Below, piece by piece: positions 1-7,602 of a stretch of DNA of 35,095 nucleotides. A program made the translations under genes and the position numbers. The notes beneath the pieces are model-generated. The model did not search any database. It saw only the letters and a list, made by a program, of their open reading frames with translations, and was not told the DNA's origin. Every line of letters starts with the position of its first letter. Within the stretch, counting starts at the first letter, position 1. The DNA is from Phytophthora quininea (lineage: Eukaryota; Oomycota; Peronosporomycetes; Peronosporales; Peronosporaceae): NCBI GenBank assembly GCA_011947345.1, contig JAAVTG010000712.1:1-35095 (forward strand). The letters are read 5' to 3'.

Positions 1-1
1 G

Positions 2-913
2 TACACGCAACTGCTGGTGCGCTACGGCAGCATCTCCCCCGCGGCCACGGCGCTCTTCACGACGGCGTACGACGGCCGCATGGCCGACGACTGTCCTCCT
101 GAGACTTGGAGACCCCCGTTCCGCGTGGTGGTGTCGCTCACCACCACCCCGAGCAGAGTGGACAAGGTCATGGACAGCGTCCGATCGTTGACCAAGCAGA
201 GTTTGACACCTGATCAAATCTACGTCAATATCCCGGAAGGACCGATGAAGAGACACCCAGAAAGGTCCTACGACGACACCGAGATGCCGACGGAGCTCAA
301 GAGTCTAGCGCCGCTCGTCAAGATCAACCGATGCGTCGACGACGGTCCTGCTACCAAATTGCTGGGAGCGTTGAGACTTGAAAAGAACGCGTCGACTTTG
401 ATCATCACTTTAGATGACGACTTTGAGTATCCGCCGGAACTGGTGGCGTCGCTGGCTTGGGAGGCTCTGGCCAAGCCCGATGATGCCTTGGGCGTCTGTG
501 GATGGGGCATGCTGCCCATGTGGCACGAGGTGGGGGTTGTGCCGGCCTACGTGCCGTACTTCATGCGTCCTCGTGGACGCTACGTGGATATCTTGCAGGC
601 CTGCTGCGGGAATGCTTATAGGCGCGGGTTCTTTACGGATGTCGAAGCGCTGGCCGACATCCCGCCTGTATGTGTGACTGTTGACGACGTCTGGATTGCT
701 GGCTATCTGCGCACAGTGGAGGAACACCGCAGTGCGCTCATTAGCAAACGACTCGACCCGACCGATCCAGAGTGGAAGAAAGAGGAAGCGAAGTCGACTG
801 AGCGACAGATGACGTTATCGAGCTTCAACCACGAGCACCAGGTGCACTACAAGTGCGTCCAAGCACTTGAGGAGAAGTTCCAGCGGCGGTGGACGCGTAA
901 CTTCGAAGAGTAA
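2..913 (+). CDS. Glycosyltransferase-like protein, 5'-truncated by window edge
   Basis: An open frame runs in from the left edge (first full codon at 2) and stops at TAA 911-913, leaving about 303 residues of a longer protein. A segment VVVSLTTTPSRVDKV followed by SVRSLTKQ is the usual opening of nucleotide-sugar-binding GT-A/GT2-like folds. A TLDDDFEYP motif near 409-435 is a DxD-type acidic cluster that would bind a divalent metal and the donor sugar, and a second acidic motif, VTVDDVWIAGYL, lies near 675-710. The function (glycosyl transfer, probably in the Golgi) follows from these motifs. The acceptor and exact family are unknown. The upstream part, including any membrane anchor, lies outside the window. 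The gene converges on SEC13. Confidence 0.7.
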   Translation, partial: YTQLLVRYGSISPAATALFTTAYDGRMADDCPPETWRPPFRVVVSLTTTPSRVDKVMDSVRSLTKQSLTPDQIYVNIPEGPMKRHPERSYDDTEMPTELKSLAPLVKINRCVDDGPATKLLGALRLEKNASTLIITLDDDFEYPPELVASLAWEALAKPDDALGVCGWGMLPMWHEVGVVPAYVPYFMRPRGRYVDILQACCGNAYRRGFFTDVEALADIPPVCVTVDDVWIAGYLRTVEEHRSALISKRLDPTDPEWKKEEAKSTERQMTLSSFNHEHQVHYKCVQALEEKFQRRWTRNFEE

Positions 914-1335
914 CCAGACGACAGCCATATACATGCATGCACCTCCGACCGCATAGATGACGACTATATACAGCAATTAGGTCGGCACGAACTCCGCCGA
1001 TATGTAATTACGTACGTGCATTACTCGAATTCGTTCCTTGTTCGTGCCACGACTAGAAAACGTCTCTCATGCCCCAATTGTTGAGGACCGCCTTCGCAAA
1101 ACTTGTCTGCCAACGACCCTCATTCCAACGGGGGAAGCTCTGCCTCTGCATGTATCTAATCAAGTTGGCAGACAGCTCGGAACGCAGGTAGGTCAAGTTG
1201 ACGCTCCTCCTTTCCTGAGCTCGAGGCGCATCTATTCGTTGCCGTTGTGGATGGCTCCAGCCTCATCCACAGACGAAATTTGTCTGCATTGAGAAGCATA
1301 TCGTCAGGTTCAGTTGAATCGACACATTGCAAGGG
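914..1335. other. Intergenic region between convergent genes
   Basis: This stretch holds the 3' ends of the glycosyltransferase-like gene (+) and SEC13 (-). I see no convincing coding sequence, RNA gene or repeat. Short open frames inside it have no recognisable motif. A GGGTTACG copy (1333-1340) and a GGTTACG copy (1342-1348) overlap the SEC13 stop codon. Confidence 0.5.
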
Positions 1336-2345
1336 TTACGAGGTTACGTACATCCACTTCTTGTCGAGCGTCTCCTTCCAGAGCGTGACCTTGTGGTCGC
1401 CCGAAGACACAGCCAGCACGTTGCCCGTGACCGACCAGCTCACGCGCCAGACCGGAGCGTCGAACGTGTGCAGCAGCTCGCGCTTCCACGTCGGGTCCTC
1501 TGCGCTCTGGGACCAAATGTACACGTGCTTGTCCTCGGAGCAGCTCGCGATGAGGTTCACGGGCAGTCCGGTACTGGGCGCCCAGGCCACATCGCGCACC
1601 CAGTCGCTGTGGGCCGGAACGGAGCTGATCTCCTGCTTGACCCACTCCGTCTCGCCTTCCGGCAGGCTCCATCTTAATCGTCTTGTCACAAGACGCAGTC
1701 ACGACGCGGCGGATCGGACCCGTCGGACCCTGCGAGCCCACCGAGTTGAACGGCGCCCAGCTGACGGCGTTGCAGCCCAGCGCGCTGTCCTTGAAGTGGC
1801 TCACGCTCCAGCCTTCCCCTGCTATAGAAACTCAAGTTAGAAGAAATAACCTTCTTGCAATGATCTGGTTACGTACGCGAGTACGTGAGGACCGACACGG
1901 TGCCGTCCGCAGACGCGCAGGCCAGCGCGAGTCCGTACTCGTGCGGCGCCCAGGCGATGCTGTTGACCGAGGACTCGTGGAAACCGTGCACGTAGGCCTG
2001 CTGCCATTGGTTCAGACTCTGCTCGCGGTAGATGATGACCTTGCCGTCGTACGAGCAGGCCGCCAGCAACACGCCGAACTTGGGGTGCGCCCAGGCCACC
2101 TGCCACACGGGGCCTTCGTGGCCCGTCAGGATCTGCTCGTTGTTCTGCACGTCGCCAGTGACGTCGTACACTTTAATGGTGCGGTCTGAGCACGTGGCCA
2201 GGCGCTTGCCGTAGTAGTCCAGCTGCGCGTCGTGCTGTGGTGGGGATACGGTGTAAGATGGACAGTGAGAGGCAAGAAGGAGAGAGCAAGTGCGTACGAT
2301 CATGTCCTCGTGCTGCGTGTCGATGGAGAGGATCGGGGCGCTCAT
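1336..2345 (-). CDS. SEC13: SEC13 WD40 protein (COPII coat / nuclear pore), three exons, one frame break
   Basis: The product is a six-bladed WD40 protein of the SEC13 family. SEC13 pairs with SEC31 in the outer COPII coat of ER-exit vesicles and is also a Y-complex nucleoporin. Exon 1 (2345-2298) gives [10 protein letters not shown] and joins exon 2 (2234-1877) to read [19 protein letters not shown], the typical family start. Intron 1 (2297-2235, 63 bp) is in frame, so the genomic sequence reads through it. Intron 2 (1876-1822, 55 bp) joins LTYSP to GEGWSVSHF. Exon 3 (1821-1336) contains [25 protein letters not shown] and KVTLWKE. At about 1672 the frame changes between TASCDKTIK and WSLPEGE. 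The total exon length of 892 nt needs +2 or -1 to be in frame, giving about 296-297 aa, close to the family size. I cannot tell a real lesion from an assembly error. Confidence 0.88.
1822..1876 (-). other. SEC13: SEC13 intron 2 (55 bp)
   Basis: The donor GTACGTAAC and acceptor CTATAG are typical. Removal restores a continuous blade (LTYS-PGEGWSV). Without splicing the frame stops four codons later at TAA. Confidence 0.8.
2235..2297 (-). other. SEC13: SEC13 intron 1 (63 bp)
   Basis: The donor GTACGC follows ATGATC and the acceptor CCACAG precedes CACGACGCG. The length is a multiple of three with no stop codon, so an ORF finder would include it. Removing it restores the invariant MIHDAQ junction of SEC13. 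Confidence 0.85.
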
Positions 2346-2399
2346 GGTCGAAGGCGGCGGACGTGCTTCCGTGGCAGCTTTCTGGGAGGATAAATGCAG

Positions 2400-2407
2400 C
2401 GTAACCC
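2400..2407 (-). promoter_or_regulatory. GGGTTACG motif upstream of SEC13
   Basis: CGTAACCC on the plus strand (GGGTTACG in the sense direction) lies about 55 bp before the SEC13 start codon. The same octamer occurs at the PEN-2/YPPX and PIG-S promoters in this window. A regulatory role is inferred from this recurrence only. Confidence 0.35.
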
Positions 2408-2538
2408 AATATTTGGACTACAAACGTGATATTCCCATTAAAATCTCCGTTTTCTAGCACGCCACCAACCAAGCTGAGCAGCACAACGCCTTCTGAAAGC
2501 AAATGCATTTTCTAGTGACTTCATATTAATTCACTCTC

Positions 2539-3345
2539 TCACAGTAGTTCGTCCACAAACAACCTCAGCGCACTCTCCAGCAGATCGTCACCGTCCACAA
2601 CGACCTCCTGCTTCACCGCGACGTCCACCAGCTCGTACAGCTCCTCCACGTCCTCCAAACACAGCGGCGTCGGCGTCCGGAACGGCTCCAAATCGGCACT
2701 CACCTGACGAGGAGACCGATGCAGTGACGGCGTCGGAAAGTCGAGCAGCTCTGTGAACTTCAGCTCCGGCGAGAACGAGGCCATCCCCACCGCCGTCGCC
2801 AACGGAGCAGCTTCCCTCTCGATCGGGTCGAACAGAGTAATTGGGTGCGTGTTGACGGCCTCTCCGCTCGCCGCACGCAGCCGCTCACGCTTGCGCTTCT
2901 CCAGTCGCCGCTGGTTGCGGTTCGCCTTGGCGCGGTGGAACGCGCACATGCTGTGCAGCGCGCCCGTCTTCTTGACCGTGCGGGTGCGCAGGCAGTGCTT
3001 GCTCGGGTATCGGCAGCGCAGCGCCGGGTCCGAGGCGATCTCGTGCGGCAGCGGGTCTTCCTCCACCAGGATCTCCTCTCCGTCGTCGTCGTGGCCGGCG
3101 GTGGGCAGGCCCAGCGCGGAGGCCGAGGTGAGAACGACCGGCGTCAGTGTTGATGTCGATGTCGATGTCGATGTCGGTGCCGGTGCGGGTCTGTCCGACA
3201 CAGGCAATGCTCGCTTCTTGCCGATGAGCGTCGGTGTTGATGTCGATGTCGGTATCGTGGTCGTGGTCGTGGTGGTCTTGGCGCTGGCGGTCCTATCCAT
3301 AGCGGTGGTGGTCGTGGTGGAAATCATTGCAGGCATTGCCGTCAT
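2539..3345 (-). CDS. CRYPSKHC-domain protein, YR copy A (putative zinc-binding, basic)
   Basis: The product is about 268 aa from the ATG at 3345, which sits in a good context (ACCATGA). An in-frame ATG at 3474 would add 43 residues with a hydrophobic stretch (IGLGVIACRSVCLLG) that could be a signal or anchor segment, so the start is uncertain. The N-terminal third is low-complexity Thr/Ser, with arrays of TTTTTT and TSTSTSTST encoded by trinucleotide and hexanucleotide microsatellites. An acidic stretch (HDDDGEEILVEEDP) leads into the conserved core CRYPSKHC, then GALHSMCAFHRAKANRNQRR. The pattern C-x6-C-x17-C-x2-H followed by a basic helix suggests a zinc-binding, perhaps nucleic-acid-binding domain. 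I know of no characterised function. The C-terminus ends ALRLFVDELL, longer than in the other copies. Confidence 0.65.
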   Translation of the reverse strand: MTAMPAMISTTTTTAMDRTASAKTTTTTTTIPTSTSTPTLIGKKRALPVSDRPAPAPTSTSTSTSTLTPVVLTSASALGLPTAGHDDDGEEILVEEDPLPHEIASDPALRCRYPSKHCLRTRTVKKTGALHSMCAFHRAKANRNQRRLEKRKRERLRAASGEAVNTHPITLFDPIEREAAPLATAVGMASFSPELKFTELLDFPTPSLHRSPRQVSADLEPFRTPTPLCLEDVEELYELVDVAVKQEVVVDGDDLLESALRLFVDELL

Positions 3346-4765
3346 GGTGGATCGATGCGGTGCAGAAGCAAATCCGAGCAGACAGACAGACCGACAAGCG
3401 ATCACGCCGAGGCCGATCCAAAAGTGAAGACGGCGAGGAACAGCTTGGGGGACAGGTGAGGTGGACACGTACATGTAAATACGTCGAGCACGCATCGAGT
3501 CGTGGCCTGCTCTCCAGGTGCATCCCACGGTGTGACTTCGCTACAGCTCGGAGAACCAGCGGGTTTAACCACCCGCCTGCCGTTGGCCCAGAGTCGGGCT
3601 CGAGTGGCTCCAGGTGTCGATGCCAAGCGAGTTTATTCCGCTTGCAGCTGGCGACGACTGCGATTGCAGAGATCGAATCGAAGGCAGCCGAGTCGGGGCT
3701 GGGGCCCTGCCCTGCTCAAGGCGCGTCGGGCGTCGACTTCGTGCACGGTCTGTCCTATAGCCGCTTCAACGCGGTCTCCGCTTCTTCCAGCGGTATCCGG
3801 TGTCGGAGACACGAAGTCGGCGGCTGATCATGGCTTCCTGTGCTTGTCTGCACGGCAGCGCTCAGCCCTGTGGCGTCGACGCTCGACAGTCTTGCAGCCG
3901 ATCTTGTCGGCGTTGAGGCGTCTGCGTCGGCGTCTGCGTCGGCGTCGGCTCGGCGTCGGCTCGGCGTCGTGGTGAAGGTGCCTGACCTCCCAGCCGGCCC
4001 CGGCGCAGCGTGAATCACCCCACCGAGGCGCAATGTGCGGCGTCTAGAGGTCGTCGCCGAGCAGCTGATCGCCGCGACAACGGGCGTCAGCTGCCGCAAC
4101 GCTCAGGTTTGACGCGAGTTACTCACTTGCAATGGAGACTGCGCTGCAGCCTGGTTTCACCGAGACATGACGCCGCTCGGCAACATGAGTCAGCCTCTCT
4201 GGAGCCGAGTATGGAGGCCGACGGAGCGAGCATGCGGGTCTGGTGAAGAGATATGCTGTCGAGGAAGCCGACACGAAGCTTCATCGCCTGCGATGGAGGG
4301 CATTGCCTATGTTTTGCGTTGGCGCTTGGTCATTGCACTCGGCCTGCGAGTCGGAGGGAATTCAGCACGCGTTCGTCTCCATACGCGGCCGCCGTGGTCC
4401 CACCGTCGTCGACGACTTGAGTCACGCTTCAACGCATCGCCTTTTGACTTGCCGCGGTGACGACGCGGCCTTGGAGAGGAGTGTTGACAGACATTCGGAC
4501 TCGGGAGGTGTCCACGTTGCAACCAGCCGCGAGTGCTCTGCTCCGATCGTCGAGGTGTTGGCATTGGGCTTTTCGAGTCGAAGGCGACAGCTCCGAAACC
4601 TGCAAGAGCGTCGTCCAGATGGATGCGCAGCAACGAGCTGTCCTCCGGCTGGTGGAGGGCTAGTTTTGGTGGTCATCTAAAACGACTAGAAAAATATAGT
4701 ATTGCAGCCACGCTTTGGTGGTTGTCCCAGTACGTGTGTGCAGCTTGCTTTTGGTGCAAACTGAT
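2550..4765 (-). repeat. YR repeat unit, copy A
   Basis: This is a unit of about 2.2 kb that recurs four more times in the window. It consists of roughly 1.2 kb of GC-rich upstream sequence, including a (GACGCC)n-like tract at about 3915-3970, followed by the CRYPSKHC ORF. Homology to copies C and D extends at the 5' side to about 4765 (sense TTTGCACCAAAA). On the 3' side it fades just after the ORF. Copy A belongs with copy B to one sequence subtype: REAAPLA, FTELLDF and DVAVKQE, against REVAPLA, FKELLDF and DVVVKQE in C, D and E. I see no terminal inverted repeat or transposase. Confidence 0.85.
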
Positions 4766-4881
4766 TGCCAATGTTGATCACGCCAATGCCCGATCTGTGG
4801 CAAGCACCTCGCTATTCTAGAGCTGTGATATCGTCGCTGCCATTTGCTGGCGCAAGAAAAGCACGGAGGCGATGCTGGTAA

Positions 4882-5088
4882 ACCTTCAAGCTTACCGTAC
4901 AAACGTGTAGTTTAACTAGGCAAATAAGTCACTTTGTTGTTCATCCGCATTGGCAGGAGGAGCTCTACCAAAGAACACACGCTCACGGTTTGTGTGTCTA
5001 ATCGTCGAAGCGGGGGTTCTATCAAAGTAATGGTCAACTCACATTAGAATGCATCTGCACGGCGCTCTACATTCGACTCGAAAAGCCC
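4882..5088 (+). repeat. 5' fragment of YR copy B / outer tip of left inverted arm
   Basis: This 207-bp segment is the reverse complement of 34389-34594 at the right end of the window. It ends in CGACTCGAAAAGCCC, which in copies A, C, D and E continues directly into AATGCCAAC. Here that continuation appears only at 12737, after the nested insertions. It is therefore the displaced 5' part of YR-B. Confidence 0.75.
4916..5038 (-). pseudogene. Conserved 3' coding fragment (about 40 codons), left copy
   Basis: Reading minus, GTTGACCATTAC leads through RHTNRERVFFGRAPP to DEQQSDLFA and a TAG at 4916-4918. The inverted copy at 34438-34560 differs at five positions, four of them silent third positions (His, Asp, Ile, Pro) and one Thr/Met change. 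That pattern suggests a once-coding 3' exon. The codon before it is TGA here and TGC in the right copy. I do not recognise the protein. Confidence 0.4.
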
Positions 5089-5372
5089 TGTGGCGTACTC
5101 TTGTTACTGCCCCGCACGCTGGGGTTTCACTACCAGTGCCGATGCGGTAGATCCAGTAGTCCGTCTGGCCAACGAGGTCGAATCGCCGATCCTCGTGCCG
5201 ATGCACACCCGACTGGTGCTGCACCCACTTTTATTTATACGCTCGTTCCGTCCGTCCAAATTAACCTGTCCTGACTGTATGCAGCCCGCCAAACCTGTCC
5301 GTGCTTGGGTGCCTATGTAGACACTCACACCGTCCTCGCTCGCACTTCCAAGGTCCGCTTGACCACCTACAG

Positions 5373-5873
5373 TGTAACGACGCACCAGCGTTACGGCTCT
5401 AGTAACCGCGACGCCGGCCTTTGGCCTTTAGCCAATAGGTGTCTGTGCTTTCGAGAGAGCAATCCGATTGCTCTCACAGGTTGCAGTCCTTCTTCAACTG
5501 CAACGATCATCATTCTTTTACTTACTTTCACTATGCTATCTCCGCTACGATCTCGAACCATTCTGGTTCGTGCACCTGTTGAAGATTCCGCTCCAAGACA
5601 ATAGCGAATCTCTTATACTTAGCTTCATATTAGAGTAAGAGGACTGGACTAGCTATCGTAGGTGAACCAGGATTCTCGGACTTCTAACCACCATTTCAAT
5701 CACACTTTCCATTTTACCTTCAACGGCTCAAGCGTCTCAAGCCTCGCTCCGGTTCTCTGCTAGAACCATCGCCTTCGGTCCTCTCCGTCTACACCTCCAC
5801 GACTCCTCGGGCTCCCGCTGTGGATCTTCGCCCAAGTCGCTACTCTTCCTCTGCAGTGCTGTCCAGCATTACA
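5373..5873 (+). repeat. 5' LTR of the chromovirus (501 bp)
   Basis: It starts TGTAACGACG and ends CAGCATTACA, and matches 11485-11986 almost base for base. It should carry the promoter and the R/polyadenylation region, but I did not identify the exact sites. Confidence 0.95.
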
Positions 5874-5875
5874 TC

Positions 5876-5890
5876 TGGTAGCACTTGTTC
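5876..5890 (+). other. Putative primer-binding site
   Basis: Two bases after the 5' LTR the sequence reads TGGTAGCACTTGTTC. The TGG start and position fit priming by the CCA end of a tRNA. The first eight bases, TGGTAGCA, would match an initiator-methionine tRNA end, but the rest does not, so the primer is uncertain. Confidence 0.45.
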
Positions 5891-6100
5891 AAGTCGAGGG
5901 GGACTGAACCGTCTCTACGCCGTTTCGCTGCACGACACTGGGAAAGTCGCTCGCTGAGCGTGTGTCGTCGCTGTACCGCAAATCTTCGGCTGTCTCATCG
6001 CAGATTGCGTGAGTGCTGAATAGAGTCTGGTCTACTAAGAACCGGATCGTTTCAGCACCGCTGCGCCACTTCGTCGCAGATCGCCGCTGTTCGCCGCTGT

Positions 6101-6729
6101 ATGCCCAAGCGCAAGGAGCGCGACTATCCATTTCGCCACTCGATTGCTGAGCTTTTCGACAAGCCCGACGCCGCTTCTGCTGCCGTTGCTCTACGCAGCA
6201 AATTCGCCTTCGGCATCGACCAGCTGTATCGTTTCGTCAAGTCGATTCGCAACCTGATTCCTGACGCTGCTGATCACCGGGCACGCAACATCTTGCAAGG
6301 TCTTTCGGAGCAGCTACTGGTTCGTCTAGGGGACTCGTCCGAGTTCATCTGCACACATCTCGACCGCAAGGTCATCGGGTTCGTCGCAAAGCGTACCGAA
6401 CGAGCCAACAAGCGTCGTCGCCTGCACTAGCGGATGCCTAAGCGTGTCTTTGACGAAGCCTTCGGATTTTTGGACGAAGAAGTGACGCAAATCCTTCCGG
6501 AAGAGGACGTAAACAACTTCTGCCGTCTCGTTCGCGACTCTCTGCGAGAGCTCTCTGCAGCTCACGAGAGCTTCTTCGAGCCGATACTGACGCCGTTCAA
6601 GACAGTACTCTTCGCCATCGCCTTCAAGGTCACTACATCGGCATTTACGACGCCTTGGTAATCCTTGAAGCTGAAGTTAGCCGCCTTAAGGGTACAGAGT
6701 CTGTGTTAAAGAAACTACGCTTTGAATAA
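6101..6729 (+). CDS. Extra ORF upstream of gag ('ORF0'), with in-frame TAG and one frame break
   Basis: ATG 6101 opens a basic frame (MPKRKERDYPF) of 109 codons that ends at TAG 6428-6430. The same frame continues without interruption as CGG ATG CCT AAG CGT and gives FGFLDEEVTQILPEEDVNNF and RLVRDSLREL. Near 6620 the frame shifts to reach GHYIGIYDALVILEAEVSRL and a TAA at 6727-6729, 15 bp before the gag ATG. The product would be about 209 residues, largely helical and charged. I recognise no known domain, and standard chromoviruses lack an ORF here. The TAG could be a readthrough codon, a reinitiation site or a point mutation. Confidence 0.45.
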
Positions 6730-6744
6730 CTGATTTTGCCAACT

Positions 6745-7602
6745 ATGGCTACCTTGAATCCACAAGGATGGTCTGCCGACGCCATCACCCAACGTCTCAT
6801 AGAAATGACTGAAAAGCAACAACAATTGCTTGAGGCCATGTCCAAGCGTGAGGTGAAGGTGGAAGGCATACACTTGCCGCAATTTTATGGCAAGATGGGA
6901 GAATCTGTGGATTTGTACTTCGAACAACTTGGACAGTTTTGAAGCCAAAAACATTGATTGGCAGGATGATGCGCAAAGTAAGCGCATTTTGGCAATTACT
7001 ACCTCCAACTTCAAGGGAAATGCTGCCGCGTGGTACAAACTAAATAAGCGAGACATAGCCGACATGCAGGACCTGATCGCTAAGGTGACAGATGAATTCG
7101 TGCCGCCCGATCTACAAGAGCGTCTACGTGACCAATTGTATGCGCTCAAGCAAAAAGGGTGCAAGAATTTGGAGGAATACATTTCTCGTTTCCGTGAAGC
7201 TATTATGCAAGTTACGGAGATGAGTGAACTGGACAAGATCACTTACTTCACACGAGGTCTTGTGAGCCCTACCCGTGAGGAAGTTCAATATCGCCGCTGC
7301 AAAACCGTGTCGCAAGCAATGAAGATTGCTTTGGAGTATGATCGATCGCATCACGTCCGCGGAGGAAACTATCGTCCAACTCACATTCCGCAGGACCGAT
7401 CAAACTCCTATCCGAAAGGAAATCAGCCACAACAGTTTACTCCAGCACCTGCTCAGAACAATGAGCCTGAGCCGATGGAAATCGACTCAGGAAGTAACAG
7501 GACTCGCCGTACTTCGAAAAGAAATGCCGCTACTGCAAGAAACTGGGTCACAGTATCGAGCAATGCTACAAGCGCATGAACAAGGAGAAGTACGCTCGTT
7601 CA
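6745..7602 (+). CDS. gag: Chromovirus gag (capsid and CCHC zinc knuckle), two frame breaks
   Basis: The ATG at 6745 (MATLNPQGW; another ATG-like start is slightly upstream) begins a retrotransposon gag protein. The capsid core includes KGNAAAWYKL, FVPPDLQERLRDQLYALKQ and LEEYISRFREAIMQV, typical of retrotrans_gag domains that form the particle shell. The C-terminus carries the RNA-binding knuckle CRYCKKLGHSIEQC (7525-7566), pattern CX2CX4HX4C. The frame breaks at the TTTT run 6937-6940 (GQF to EAKNID) and at about 7505, just before the knuckle. No stop separates the knuckle from the protease, so gag and pol were probably one polyprotein. Confidence 0.85.

Noticed and set aside
1310..1804. SEC13 exon 3 read as a single 164-codon frame
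   Set aside because: After TASCDKTIK it leaves the WD40 sequence. The remaining blades are in the neighbouring frame ending at 1336, so the correct reading needs a frame change at about 1672.
2173..2508. 111-codon frame upstream of SEC13
   Set aside because: It overlaps the SEC13 promoter and first exon in another phase, has no motif and contains the GGGTTACG site.
2753..3427. Long antisense frame through the YR ORF (about 225 codons; also in the other copies)
   Set aside because: It is the complement of the Thr/Ser microsatellite and GC-rich codons, giving Val-Asp arrays. Its conservation follows from the YR ORF on the other strand, and it has no domain.
3327..3827. 166-codon antisense frame upstream of the YR ORF
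   Set aside because: It is open in A and B but changed by indels in C, D and E, starts without context and shows no motif. It is probably a by-product of GC-rich sequence.
2550..4765. YR unit as a Helitron or a TIR DNA transposon
   Set aside because: I found no terminal inverted repeats, no consistent CTRR end with hairpin, no target duplication and no transposase or Rep/helicase motif.
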